From positions 1 through 36,703 of IMG/VR virus record IMGVR_UViG_3300031857_000599: 36,703 nt of DNA; one strand, 5' to 3'. The notes beneath the pieces were generated by a model that was given only the letters and a program-made list of their open reading frames with translations, was not told where the DNA came from and did no database searches. The stretch comes from a virus. How positions within the stretch are numbered: the stretch's first letter is position 1; each line of letters begins with the position of its first letter. A program made the position numbers and the translations under genes. Shown one piece after another: positions 5,698 through 15,263 of the stretch.

Positions 5698-5722
5698 AAA
5701 GGGGCTCCCCTGAGAACCCCTT
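5698..5722 (-). terminator. hairpin after the helicase gene
   Basis: AAGGGG pairs with CCCCTT on the minus strand, followed by a short T run, between the helicase stop and the next promoter. Part of the shared cassette. Confidence 0.55.
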
Positions 5723-5732
5723 GTGCCAGTTC
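5722..5732 (-). repeat. GAACTGGCACA motif, copy 2 (short)
   Basis: Minus strand GAACTGGCACA that begins inside the TGA stop of the helicase. It lacks the upstream GACACTT half found in the other copies. Confidence 0.6.
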
Positions 5733-6957
5733 AGCGATTGATCGTGCTGAATGCCACGTCGCCCTTCTGGAAGATGATATCCACCACGTTCTGAACCTTC
5801 TGTGCCGTGCCCGTGGATGCCTTGTCAAAGGTCGGGCAGATGACCAGACCATAGGATTTGGTGTAGGACTCCAGAGCACCCGCCTGAAGGGCACCAGAGC
5901 GGATTCCAGCGGCATCTGCAGGGTGCAGTCGCAGGGTCCGACCCACCGTTTGACCGATGCCAACAATATCCATAGAACGCATAAACACAACCGCTTCCAG
6001 AGCAGAGATGTTGATACCTTCTGCCAGAATGCTATGGTGAAGAACAACAAACTTCTTGTCTGCATCCTTGCCCCATTCATTCAGAGTGTCAAAGAACACC
6101 TCACGATTGACCTTATCACCATCAATAAATGCACCGTGCTTGGAAGTAATGTGCATCACAGAATAACCTTCCTCTGCCAGTTGTTCGGCAAAGTCAGTTT
6201 GAGAAAGCAGACCAATAATGTGCTTGGTTGCCTTGGCACAAATCAGGATTTTATCAACGGGATTTTCCTGAATGGTCTGGAGCAGATACTCACAGTCACG
6301 CTGAGCAATATCCTCACCTTTGACAGAGAGGCGCATTTGAGTTGCAATCACCTTGGGAGGAATAATGTAACCGTTCTGTACCAGTTGAGGAGCAGGAACC
6401 TTGGCAATGATTTGACCATAAACATCAACATCATTCATACCTGCCTTACCAATTACATTGCTGTATTTGGGAGTTGCGGTGAAGAAATAGCAGCGTTGTG
6501 CCTCTGCACTGAAATACTCTACTGCAGGGAAGAAGTGGCGTTGAATGCTATTGTGTGCCTCGTCAAAGTAAATGGTATCCACAGTGATTTCTGCACGTTG
6601 CAGTTGCTGCAGAGAGTTGTAGGTAGTGAAGATAAGTTTGTGACCCGAAGTGTTCTCGGCAAACCAGTGAATGTCAGAAGGTTTGGTAGAAGAATAGTGA
6701 TGAGTCTCACCACTATGAACGTGCATCACAGTTGCATTCGTGATAAACTCAAGATACTCAGAAGACAGTTGCTCTACCAGCAGAATACGGGGAGCAACCA
6801 CAACGATGGTTTGAGGAGTATCAGACTCCAGTTGCTTCATCGCATCAAAGATACCAACGTTGGTCTTACCACCGCCGGTAGGGAACACACAAATACCTTT
6901 AGAATGCTGCTGGAGAGCATTCAGGGCATCTTGCTGGTGGGGACGGAGTTGAAGCAT
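5731..6957 (-). CDS. SF2 DEAH-box helicase (COG1061-like)
   Basis: 408 residues from ATG 6955-6957 (MLQLRPHQQDAL). A longer frame to 6981 would start inside the TATAAT promoter, so it is rejected. Motifs in order: Q-like LRPHQ at 4-8, Walker A PTGGGKT at 26-32, DEAH at 132-135, TATP (motif III) at 160-163 and QTVGRTLR (motif VI) at 336-343. This is the two-RecA-lobe core of the type III restriction/UvsW-like helicases. T4 UvsW is about 500 residues with an extra N-terminal domain that is missing here, so I would not call it uvsW. It probably remodels phage recombination or replication forks. It has its own promoter cassette. Confidence 0.85.
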   Translation of the reverse strand: MLQLRPHQQDALNALQQHSKGICVFPTGGGKTNVGIFDAMKQLESDTPQTIVVVAPRILLVEQLSSEYLEFITNATVMHVHSGETHHYSSTKPSDIHWFAENTSGHKLIFTTYNSLQQLQRAEITVDTIYFDEAHNSIQRHFFPAVEYFSAEAQRCYFFTATPKYSNVIGKAGMNDVDVYGQIIAKVPAPQLVQNGYIIPPKVIATQMRLSVKGEDIAQRDCEYLLQTIQENPVDKILICAKATKHIIGLLSQTDFAEQLAEEGYSVMHITSKHGAFIDGDKVNREVFFDTLNEWGKDADKKFVVLHHSILAEGINISALEAVVFMRSMDIVGIGQTVGRTLRLHPADAAGIRSGALQAGALESYTKSYGLVICPTFDKASTGTAQKVQNVVDIIFQKGDVAFSTINR

Positions 6958-6979
6958 CTGTCTCTTTGTGTATGCATAC

Positions 6980-6985
6980 ATTATA
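6980..6985 (-). promoter_or_regulatory. extended -10 promoter (TGTTATAAT) of the helicase
   Basis: Minus strand TTTTTTGCTGTTATAATG followed by TATGCATACACAAAGAGAC and the helicase ATG. Exact TATAAT with the TG extension; no -35 hexamer; the terminator hairpin lies where it would be. Confidence 0.7.
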
Positions 6986-6990
6986 ACAGC

Positions 6991-7015
6991 AAAAAAGGGG
7001 GTCTGTGGAGCCCCC
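6991..7015 (-). terminator. Rho-independent terminator
   Basis: Minus strand GGGGG ... CCCCC stem with a short loop followed by six T. It separates the fibre gene region from the helicase promoter. Confidence 0.75.
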
Positions 7016-7036
7016 TGTGCCAGTTCTTAAAGTGTC
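7016..7036 (-). repeat. GAACTGGCACA motif, copy 3
   Basis: Minus strand GACACTT-T-AAGAACTGGCACA, one base different from copy 1 at 1761-1781. Here it is not in a coding region, so its conservation is not explained by protein sequence. Confidence 0.7.
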
Positions 7037-7067
7037 CTAGAATCTCATCTTCAACGGAGACAAACCT

Positions 7068-7096
7068 AGTCTACAGAGATTTAGAGATTATGTCAA
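7068..7096 (-). promoter_or_regulatory. possible sigma70 promoter after the fibre gene
   Basis: TTGACA (exact -35, 7091-7096) and TAGACT (7068-7073) with a 17-base spacer. It overlaps the stop of the fibre gene and points towards the terminator at 6991-7015, so a transcript of about 70 bases could result. The weak -10 box makes this tentative. Confidence 0.35.
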
Positions 7097-9498
7097 GTCA
7101 CTCCCTGACCATAAAGGACAAATGTGTTCGCTGCAACACAAAGAAGTGTTGCGACACCAAAAGCTCCTAATACTTGGGGTAGAGTAGTAACTGAATCACC
7201 AGCAACTCTAATCACTGTAGTTGCACCACCACCAGAGTTGGTAATGTTGCATGTAGACGTAGTGTTATTAACTAGAATAACGTACTGACCTGCACTAAAC
7301 ACACCATCAGGAACAATAATTCCGTTCGTTGTGTTGGTAATTAATACGTGCTTGCCATCATCTGTCGAGGTTAATGTATATGCAGTTGCTGATGTACTTT
7401 GTGAGTTTTGTGGGTAGTCACGTACATTTCCGATACCATCACTAATGTTTGTACAAGTAAGTGTATTTGTGCTGGCATTATATGACAATGTGGTGTTATC
7501 AATGAATGTTGATTGATAACCAGTTGCAACGTTTCCTACCAGTAGTGGATATGCAGTCGTATCGGTTGATGTTGTGGAAGATACGTTAACATCACCAAAA
7601 CCGAACCAAGCTCCGTTATATCCTTGGAAATCACTTACAGTACTATTGTAAATGATTCCACCATTAATTGGAGTTGTGATAGTGCCTCTCTGTACTGTCG
7701 TAAGTGTAGGAGCAATAAAGAATCCGTAACTTACTGCCGCACCAACAACACTACCAAAGTCGAGAATTGACCTTGGTTGTGATATGTTATATCCTAAACT
7801 TGTATATGGGTCAAATGAAATTGATGACCTAAGTTCTTGAGACCCTAAGAAATAAACATCTTGCCCATAAATCTGCATATTACCATATGCACCATCATCA
7901 AGAGGATCATATAGTGCTGTGGTTCCAACTCCAACACTATCAAGCAATGTAAGTCCTTCTACTGCAAAGGATGCACCTAACGGTATGGAGTTAACTCCAA
8001 GTTGTAAAATTTGCCCAACTGAATTGGAAGCATCAAATCCATATTTTGGTCTATCTGTTCCTATTCCTAAGGAACTAAATCCAACAGGATCGTATATGTG
8101 TAATTCTTTAACAGTAGATACTCCACTTGATGCATATATGTTAGTTGGTAGAAGTCCACCAGCACCTATTCGTGCTCCCGCAACAGTAAGAGTTCCATCT
8201 ATACTCAGATTTCCTCCGATTGTTGCTCCACCAGATACAAAGGTGTTTCCAGTTACATGCAGAGATTGGTCTGGATTAGTTTTACCTATGCCAAGTTTTC
8301 CGTCATATGTAAGGGATAATACTTCATTTCCAGTTTGCCCATAAAACCAACCCCATCTTCCAGTTTGAACTCCAGATTGCTTTGCTCCATTATGAATAAT
8401 GAAGTTGAAGTTACCCTGGTCATTATTAATAATATCAAAGGTTCTTCTAGAGTTTCCAAATCTTAAGACTGCACTACTATTCGCAGTGCCCACATTTTGA
8501 GTACTTTGACCAATTGCAATTCTTGCCTGATTAGTGTTACTAATAACTTCTAATAAAGTATTTGCTACTGATCTTACCTCTAAGTTTGCAATTGGAGTTG
8601 TTGAACCAATTCCAATTCTTCCGTTAGAAGCAACGGTTAATAATGTTGCTCCAGTACCAACTGTTACCAGATTAGTAACTGATAGAGCTGCACCAACATT
8701 TAATCTATCAGTTACAGTTGCAGTCGTAATTCCAAGAGTCCCTACACTTCCAGATACTGCTATAATACTTGAAGCAGTAACAATTCCCAGATTATTTAAG
8801 TTTGATCCTGCTATTATTCCTGTTGCACTCTGAGCAATTCCAGTTAGATTTCCATAGAATTGGGTTGTTGCACTAATAACACCAACTTGCAATGGATCTG
8901 GAATTTTGATATTTGTAATTTGTGGGATTACATCAAGTGGAAGTAATCCCGTAGTAATTTGAGAAGCATTGAGGGAAGTAAGTCCTGCACCACTACCAAC
9001 ATATTGGAATGCACTTATAATTCCAGTAGTATAGATGTTACCATTTGAGTTTATACCAACACCATTTCTGAATGGTTGCTCAGGATTTCCACCAATCTGT
9101 AAAGACCAAAATGGACTAGTAGTTGCTATCCCAACGTTTCCCTGAGCATATATGCTAGTGAAACCTAATCCAGGTTCATTAACGTCAATCCATTGTGATG
9201 TTGGTAGGTTAGAAAGTGTAGCACCATTTCCATAGAATGCTGTGGCAGTTACTACACCAGAAGAACCTTGTATTGCAATAAAACTTCCAGACCTAATTTC
9301 ATTAAATGTTCCAATTCCAGACAGTTGTTGATTGTTTGCAATCAACAAACTATTAAATTTAGCATTTCCATTCGTAACTTCAAATCTTTCTGTGGGAAGA
9401 GAAGTTCCTATTCCTACCAGACTTCCACGTACAATAAATTTATCTACATCAACTTGAACACCATTCCTAAAATTAAAAGATTTATTATAATTAGTCAT
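7093..9498 (-). CDS. large fibre-type virion protein with GIGT repeats
   Basis: 801 residues. It carries at least five repeats of the type GIGT-x-x-P-x-x-x-L-x-V (for example near residues 32, 113, 295 and 400), a motif typical of beta-rich tail fibre and other virion proteins of T4-like cyanophages. The rest is Gly/Ser/Thr/Asn-rich with low charge, as expected for a fibrous trimer. The C-terminal 100 residues (from DYPQNSQST) look like a separate beta domain that could contact the host. It follows the S74 fibre gene after an AATAAATA late promoter and only 13 bases, so both are made late. No peptidase S74 domain is present here. Confidence 0.75.
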   Translation of the reverse strand: MTNYNKSFNFRNGVQVDVDKFIVRGSLVGIGTSLPTERFEVTNGNAKFNSLLIANNQQLSGIGTFNEIRSGSFIAIQGSSGVVTATAFYGNGATLSNLPTSQWIDVNEPGLGFTSIYAQGNVGIATTSPFWSLQIGGNPEQPFRNGVGINSNGNIYTTGIISAFQYVGSGAGLTSLNASQITTGLLPLDVIPQITNIKIPDPLQVGVISATTQFYGNLTGIAQSATGIIAGSNLNNLGIVTASSIIAVSGSVGTLGITTATVTDRLNVGAALSVTNLVTVGTGATLLTVASNGRIGIGSTTPIANLEVRSVANTLLEVISNTNQARIAIGQSTQNVGTANSSAVLRFGNSRRTFDIINNDQGNFNFIIHNGAKQSGVQTGRWGWFYGQTGNEVLSLTYDGKLGIGKTNPDQSLHVTGNTFVSGGATIGGNLSIDGTLTVAGARIGAGGLLPTNIYASSGVSTVKELHIYDPVGFSSLGIGTDRPKYGFDASNSVGQILQLGVNSIPLGASFAVEGLTLLDSVGVGTTALYDPLDDGAYGNMQIYGQDVYFLGSQELRSSISFDPYTSLGYNISQPRSILDFGSVVGAAVSYGFFIAPTLTTVQRGTITTPINGGIIYNSTVSDFQGYNGAWFGFGDVNVSSTTSTDTTAYPLLVGNVATGYQSTFIDNTTLSYNASTNTLTCTNISDGIGNVRDYPQNSQSTSATAYTLTSTDDGKHVLITNTTNGIIVPDGVFSAGQYVILVNNTTSTCNITNSGGGATTVIRVAGDSVTTLPQVLGAFGVATLLCVAANTFVLYGQGVT

Positions 9499-9511
9499 TG
9501 ATGTTTTTTAA

Positions 9512-12500
9512 TTATTTATTGTTAATTTGATTCTGTAAGTCTTCAACCTTGGCAGTTAAATCCTTGATTGCCTCAATTAATAAGGGAACTATTTTCTCAT
9601 AACGAACTGCCAGATATCCATTTTCTCTTGTTGTAACCGCTTCAGGAAGAACTTCAAGAACTTCTTGTGCAATTACACCAACATCATTTCCTTCTTTTTC
9701 TGATTTTTCATTCCAATCAAATGTGTTACCACTGATTGAAAGAACTTTACTCAGTGCATCAGGAATTGGAGTGATGTTATCCTTCAGTCTTTGGTCTGAA
9801 GTGAAGAATGCCGTGATGTCTCCGGTTACATTCAATGCACCTCCAATTAGGACATTTCCATTAGTCTTAAGTTCATTATTAGTGTCACAGAAGAGTGAGG
9901 CAGATCCAGTATTTCCTGCATTAAACAGAGCTAAATCACCACCATTATTCACTTGTATTGCAGTGCCACCGCCACCACCATTAACTGTTAAAGTTCCTGT
10001 TAATGTAGTGTTTCCAGTTACGGATAAAGTAGATAAAAGATTGGTCGCTCCCGTAACAGATATTGTAGACTGGAATGTAGTTGTTCCCGTGACAGTTATG
10101 TTTCCAGAAATTCCAGCATTTCCACCAACATTTAAATTCTTGGCAATACCAATTCCACCAGAATAAACTGCAGATCCATCACTGATAGTAGTTGATTGCG
10201 CTGCGTTTGTTACCTTAAGTAGACTATCAACAGTTACTACATCATTTAATTTAACCTCATTGTTAAAGGTTACCGGACCATCAAACTGAGATAGAATTGT
10301 TCCAGAATTTCCACCCTCTACTAGAAGTCTTTCTTTAACCGTAACTTCATCATAAACCACACTCAATCTAGAAGGATCTAGTCCAGTGATAGTTGGTGTT
10401 GGAATTGCAAATGTAGTTTGTTGACCACTAGATGCTGAATACTTGGTATTTCCAATATAAAAGTCACCATCATTATTCATTCCAGTGTAAATTATACTAC
10501 CACCCGATCTTTGTTGTGACTGTACAAGATAAGATTCTTTCTCTGAAAGTGATTTTAATTGAACTTGAGGAAGACCAGTAGAATAGTTTCCAGGTCCATA
10601 TCCAAGATATTCAAAAGTATGTCCAGATGCACGAAGAATGGATGGTCTACGGAATTCAATTGGTAGGACTTTAATCTTCTTAATAAGTGAACCTGTAGTA
10701 TGTTCAGCAATAATTGTTCCAAGAACTCCACGTAAAACTGTAATTTTATTAGATGGAGAACCACTTAAAGTGCTCTTGGCAATTCTCATAATTTCAGAAT
10801 CAATCTGAATATATGATCCTATTTCAAATCGTTTTGTTGTACTAATTCCAGAAACTGGAGATGAAACACTAAATGATGTCTCGCTCGATGATGCGGTAAT
10901 AGTTTGTTCTAGTATTAGAACTTCATTATTGAACATAATGACATCTCTAACACCTAGATTCTCGCCACCAGAATCTGAGAGACCTTCATTTGCGGCAAAT
11001 CCAAGTTTATAAATGTAACTTGGTGTGGTATTAAATGCACCATCTATTTCTGAATTAAAGCTGGTAACACTTAATCTATCATTAACAATAAAATCTCCTA
11101 GATTATTATTACTAGCATCGAGTACTCTGAATTTATTTCCTGTTAATAATCCATGCGCTCTAGTGGTTGTAAATGTCGCTATTCCAACAACAGAGTTATA
11201 AACTACAGAACCACTTAAATCAGTTTTTCTACTTACAACAACACCATATTGACCGAGTGCAACATATGGGTCACCAATGGTAGATGCAATAGTGATTCTA
11301 TCTCTATCTGGAACTGTTGAAATTACTCCATAATGATCTTGATATGTGCTAATTCCAGTGAATTGAACTACATTTCCTATAGCTGTGGAAATTCCTGTTG
11401 CCGCAAGAGTAATTGTTGCGTTTGCTGCTCCACCAATCTTAGTGGTATCAAAGTAAAGAACCTGCCCATTAGCATATCCAGAACCAGGAGATGTAATATC
11501 TGCAGCAACAACGGCATTGCTGCTTATAGTAACTCTTGCGGTTGCACCTTTCCAAGAAGTTAATGCTGCATTATCATAAAGTTTTACATTATAGAAAGTT
11601 CCGTTGGTTTTACCAGTTCCACCAGATAGAGCACTATATGTTACAATTCCAGAAAGATTATGGTCTTTTCTGAATACAACAGTCGTAATACCTACTGTAT
11701 TATTTCTTTGTGAGAACGATACTGCGACACCAACACCAAAGTCTTGCAAGAAAAGGTCTACAGTTTCTCTAGTGAGACTCTTCTTGAGGTCATTCGTTAC
11801 AACTTCACCTAGAGGAGCTCTTTTTGCGTATGTTTTTGTTGCTTGTGGATTATCATCAACGTTGTCGAGATCTAATTGTGGATAGAGGTCAACAATATTT
11901 TGACTATATTTTAGATTTGTGAATGTATCTTCCACAGGGTTTGTGGAATTTAAAACATATAAATGGTAGACTCCATCCTGACTATTCTTAATATAAGGAC
12001 TAATTACTTCATTTCTGTAGATATAATAATTGCTGAGAAGATCTCTTCTCTGGAATCTAGGTAGAGTTAGAGTTCTGTTACTTGTATCTGGGCTTGTGAA
12101 AGTTCCTGGGACACGAGTAACTCCAAATGTATCAACATTTGTATATTCAAATACTTGTGAGAAAGGAGTTGAAGTAACTACGAATTCACCATTGAACCCT
12201 TCATTTTCGGTAGCAAATGGATTTGCAGAACTCTGCACATTTAAAATGGTTACCTTTTCACCAACTTTTAAATTATGTGGAATCTCTGTTGTTACTCTAA
12301 TAGTAGATCCACTATAAGTACAGGAGCTGATAAATCTTGGATTTCTATTGTATTCAAAATCAGATGATTCTAAGGTTGTAATTGCAGGGTCAAAGTCACT
12401 TCTGAATCCAGTCTTACTTGACTCTTGAATAATAAATGCTACTGTAGGATCTTTAGTATTTTGTGCTTCTTTTGGAATGAAAACTCTCAGTTTATAAATC

Positions 12501-14884
12501 TTCTCGTCAATACTTCTACTGTCTGCAATTCTCTTGAAGTTGGGGATTGGAGATCTCACCCCAAGATTACTTACACCTAAAGTTCTCAATCCTTGATAGA
12601 TATCACTGTTTCTATTGGTATGAATATACCAGTTTGACCTAGTAGTATCAAATTGTATTGGATGCCCTGGATCGCCAGGATTTTTATCAGATACTCTACT
12701 TACAACTTTTAATCTAGTTCCACCATATATTTTAATTGCATTTGATAAAGTTGCATTTGTCGGTGATGATGCAAGTTTAATCGTTGTGGAACTATTGAAG
12801 ATTACATAATACTTTGTTTCTGGATTAATATTTTCTGGAAGGTCTCCAGTGTCGCTGAATATTCTAACTGATTCCCCAGTGTATAATCCATGTGGAACTC
12901 CCCCAAGATTTAAAATATTATTGGTTGGACCAGAAGCTACTTGATATACTTTTTCACTAGTGAAGTTTCCATAAGAGACTGTTCCACCGATTGAAGAAAC
13001 TGCAAATTCATTAATAGAATCCGTCATCAAAATATTGGCAGTTACTGTACCACCAATGCCAGTAGGAAGATATAATTTATCGTTTACTCTTGCACCAACT
13101 CTAAATCCTTGAATATTAATTGGTGGTGTATCGTCTCTTGAAGTAAATCCAAACAGATACAGGTGACTGGTAATACCAACGGCAGTTGTTAATCCAACAT
13201 CAAACGATAACCAGTCAATGTCAGATTCTTCTCTTATAACTGCTCTAGGAGCAATAATTGAGGTTATGACTGCAGTATTATCCTTTTCAAACGCTTCATT
13301 CTTAAATCCCTCAGCATTCAGAGCAATTTGCCCAAAGTTAGAGTTTGAGTTAGTGATAGATCCATCACCACCACTTAGAGCGTCAAAGTGTTTATTATAT
13401 CCGATTGCGAAGACAGAAACAATCTGAATGAACGAATCATTTGATAGTTTAATATGACTTGTTTCCCATCCTGGTCTGTAAATAGCATCAGAATCTAGGT
13501 GATATGCCTGAGTTATATCTGTGGATGTTGCTCCCGATGATAAATCTTGACCTGTTACACGATTAATGGGATTGATTCCTTCATAAACTCTAGAAGATTG
13601 ATTGTACTTTACAAATGCTCTATCGTCTTTTTGAAGTGAAACACCAGTAAATTGAGCAACAACCATTGAACGGAATCCGCTCGCTCTGTCACCATCAGCG
13701 TGCATTCCATTCATACCCCAAACCGAACGTAAGGAGCAGTTGAATACGTATGGAGATGCTCCACTAACCGTATCACTCTCAATCGTTACGGTTGCACCAC
13801 CAGGGTTAGGAGTTGCTTGTAGAGTAGGACTGACAACTGGAAGAATATAAGTAAATTCTGTGTCAGATAATATTGTTTGTACTTTTGTTGAAATATTATA
13901 ATCTCGTGCCGTTACACCATTAATTTTAATGGGTGTTCCAGCAGTAAACTTATGGTCTACTGATGTAGTTACGGTAACAACGTTTCCTGGTGTAAATCCA
14001 TCACCAGAAACAATTTTAGAAATATTAATTGGGTCTGGAGCAAATGCACCAACAATTTCCCATTCAGGTCTTTGTTTCGTAAATCCTAGTGTTGCGGTTG
14101 GATACTTCTGGTCAATATTTCTACCTGAAGCTTCATTATATGCATTAGAGACCTTGCTATAATACATGTCAAGGTCAGTTAGATCATAACCAATTACTTT
14201 GTTGACGCCATCAGCATACTCAAAGCAAGTCAGTTTGTGGTGTGAGAATGTTGGTGCTGCAGAGTTTGAGATTGAAAAGTCTGAGGAATCTGTATAAACC
14301 AGTGAAGATTCTAGACCATCAAAGAAAGACATTTGCCAAAAATAACAGGCACCAGTAATTCTTAGAATAGCTGATGCCCTTACATTCGCATCAGTTGGAT
14401 TAGGTACGTATAGAGGTCTTACTTTTGTCTTTCTTAAGTCTAGACCAACAATAGAAGTTCCTCTAGGTACAATCGTACCACCATAAACACTATTAAACTT
14501 ATAAAGAATATTATTTCTTTGTAAGATATCAAAGTTTGATGTTAAGGTAAGTGATAATTCTGTAGTCGCATTAAAAACTGTTCCAGACGGAGCAACAGCT
14601 TTTACTCCACCATCATCTTTAAGTGCAAATCCTGGTCTGTTATCTATAAGGTGCTCACCAGGAAGCAGAAGGATGGTTGTTTTTTCTGTAATATCATTAT
14701 CATTACCTCTCAGATATGAAAATCTAGCAGATTCTAACAGTGCTCTTTGAATTGTTTTAAAGGGTTGCGAAAGAGCGTTTCCCTGATTAGTAATACTGTC
14801 GGTTGCGTTAAGATCACTAGGACTTACGTATAAAATTCGACCATCAGTATTTTTGATAAAATTGTCAAGTCTATTAAGAGGCAT
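9512..14884 (-). CDS. giant tail fibre with C-terminal peptidase S74 chaperone
   Basis: 1790 residues. The first 130 residues (YVSPSDLNATDS, then NALSQPFKTIQRALLESARF) look like the start of a right-handed beta-helix. A long beta-rich central part follows; residues about 1580-1670 hold short repeats such as TVTGTTTFQSTISVTGATN. The end is a peptidase S74 intramolecular chaperone: SDQRLKDNI with the Ser1696/Lys1701 pair, then FDW, GVIAQEVLEVLPE, LAVRYEKIVPLLIEAI and a coiled coil. In endosialidase-type fibres this domain folds the trimer and cuts itself off before the Ser. Made from the late promoter at 14917-14924. Confidence 0.85.
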   Translation of the reverse strand: MPLNRLDNFIKNTDGRILYVSPSDLNATDSITNQGNALSQPFKTIQRALLESARFSYLRGNDNDITEKTTILLLPGEHLIDNRPGFALKDDGGVKAVAPSGTVFNATTELSLTLTSNFDILQRNNILYKFNSVYGGTIVPRGTSIVGLDLRKTKVRPLYVPNPTDANVRASAILRITGACYFWQMSFFDGLESSLVYTDSSDFSISNSAAPTFSHHKLTCFEYADGVNKVIGYDLTDLDMYYSKVSNAYNEASGRNIDQKYPTATLGFTKQRPEWEIVGAFAPDPINISKIVSGDGFTPGNVVTVTTSVDHKFTAGTPIKINGVTARDYNISTKVQTILSDTEFTYILPVVSPTLQATPNPGGATVTIESDTVSGASPYVFNCSLRSVWGMNGMHADGDRASGFRSMVVAQFTGVSLQKDDRAFVKYNQSSRVYEGINPINRVTGQDLSSGATSTDITQAYHLDSDAIYRPGWETSHIKLSNDSFIQIVSVFAIGYNKHFDALSGGDGSITNSNSNFGQIALNAEGFKNEAFEKDNTAVITSIIAPRAVIREESDIDWLSFDVGLTTAVGITSHLYLFGFTSRDDTPPINIQGFRVGARVNDKLYLPTGIGGTVTANILMTDSINEFAVSSIGGTVSYGNFTSEKVYQVASGPTNNILNLGGVPHGLYTGESVRIFSDTGDLPENINPETKYYVIFNSSTTIKLASSPTNATLSNAIKIYGGTRLKVVSRVSDKNPGDPGHPIQFDTTRSNWYIHTNRNSDIYQGLRTLGVSNLGVRSPIPNFKRIADSRSIDEKIYKLRVFIPKEAQNTKDPTVAFIIQESSKTGFRSDFDPAITTLESSDFEYNRNPRFISSCTYSGSTIRVTTEIPHNLKVGEKVTILNVQSSANPFATENEGFNGEFVVTSTPFSQVFEYTNVDTFGVTRVPGTFTSPDTSNRTLTLPRFQRRDLLSNYYIYRNEVISPYIKNSQDGVYHLYVLNSTNPVEDTFTNLKYSQNIVDLYPQLDLDNVDDNPQATKTYAKRAPLGEVVTNDLKKSLTRETVDLFLQDFGVGVAVSFSQRNNTVGITTVVFRKDHNLSGIVTYSALSGGTGKTNGTFYNVKLYDNAALTSWKGATARVTISSNAVVAADITSPGSGYANGQVLYFDTTKIGGAANATITLAATGISTAIGNVVQFTGISTYQDHYGVISTVPDRDRITIASTIGDPYVALGQYGVVVSRKTDLSGSVVYNSVVGIATFTTTRAHGLLTGNKFRVLDASNNNLGDFIVNDRLSVTSFNSEIDGAFNTTPSYIYKLGFAANEGLSDSGGENLGVRDVIMFNNEVLILEQTITASSSETSFSVSSPVSGISTTKRFEIGSYIQIDSEIMRIAKSTLSGSPSNKITVLRGVLGTIIAEHTTGSLIKKIKVLPIEFRRPSILRASGHTFEYLGYGPGNYSTGLPQVQLKSLSEKESYLVQSQQRSGGSIIYTGMNNDGDFYIGNTKYSASSGQQTTFAIPTPTITGLDPSRLSVVYDEVTVKERLLVEGGNSGTILSQFDGPVTFNNEVKLNDVVTVDSLLKVTNAAQSTTISDGSAVYSGGIGIAKNLNVGGNAGISGNITVTGTTTFQSTISVTGATNLLSTLSVTGNTTLTGTLTVNGGGGGTAIQVNNGGDLALFNAGNTGSASLFCDTNNELKTNGNVLIGGALNVTGDITAFFTSDQRLKDNITPIPDALSKVLSISGNTFDWNEKSEKEGNDVGVIAQEVLEVLPEAVTTRENGYLAVRYEKIVPLLIEAIKDLTAKVEDLQNQINNK
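9513..9520 (-). promoter_or_regulatory. late promoter AATAAATA
   Basis: Minus strand AATAAATAATTAAAAAACATC, 14 bases before the 801-residue fibre gene; it overlaps the TAA stop of the S74 fibre gene. Confidence 0.5.
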
Positions 14885-14916
14885 CTGACTATATTTCCAG
14901 AAATATTTCTATGTTT

Positions 14917-14924
14917 TATTTATG
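14917..14924 (-). promoter_or_regulatory. late promoter CATAAATA
   Basis: Minus strand CATAAATAAAACATAG about 32 bases before the giant fibre gene. The TAA stop of the 14920-15231 gene lies inside it. Confidence 0.65.
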
Positions 14925-15231
14925 ATGGCAAATCTTCCCCATCATAGTCAAACTCTAGTTCATCTGGTAAATCTTCAGGGTTTTCTAACTCAACTGGAAA
15001 GAAACAAGGATGTGCCTCCTCGTCTATCAGATAAAAAGAGTTTCTATATAAGTCTTCTGGTTCAAATGTACGATATTTGTCTGCCGTTCTACAGAGTTCT
15101 TGATCGTATAAGTGCCCGTCTGGGAGTTCATCAAAAGTAAATGGAATCTCGTTGATGAAGTACATTTTCACTATCATACTGCCATTATTGTACCAACAGT
15201 ATGCATGAGTGATTTTGTACTTATAAGACAT
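14920..15231 (-). CDS. hypothetical acidic protein (103 aa)
   Basis: 103 residues beginning MSYKYKITHAYCWYNNGSMI. The second half is strongly acidic (ELENPEDLPDELEFDYDGED). An AATAAATA late promoter sits about 20 bases upstream and the giant fibre gene follows, so it is probably a late protein. The acidic end is the sort seen in small assembly factors or DNA mimics, but nothing specific supports either. No family recognised. Confidence 0.6.
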   Translation of the reverse strand: MSYKYKITHAYCWYNNGSMIVKMYFINEIPFTFDELPDGHLYDQELCRTADKYRTFEPEDLYRNSFYLIDEEAHPCFFPVELENPEDLPDELEFDYDGEDLPS

Positions 15232-15251
15232 TTGAGTGTTTCAATATCTTA

Positions 15252-15259
15252 TATTTATT
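15252..15259 (-). promoter_or_regulatory. late promoter AATAAATA
   Basis: Minus strand AATAAATATAAGATATTG about 20 bases before the 14920-15231 start and just after the 3' end of the Leu-type tRNA. Confidence 0.55.
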
Positions 15260-15263
15260 TTAA

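Noticed and set aside
6958-6981. Upstream start MYAYTKRQ of the helicase
   Set aside because: The codons overlap the TATAAT box and the expected transcript start.
5923-7170. 415-codon plus-strand open frame
   Set aside because: It is the complement of the helicase gene, whose motifs are all intact, and it runs through two promoters and a terminator. No protein family pattern.
7093-14884. Plus-strand frames of 70-150 codons across the fibre genes
   Set aside because: Shadows of long low-complexity minus-strand genes; no ribosome sites and no family patterns.
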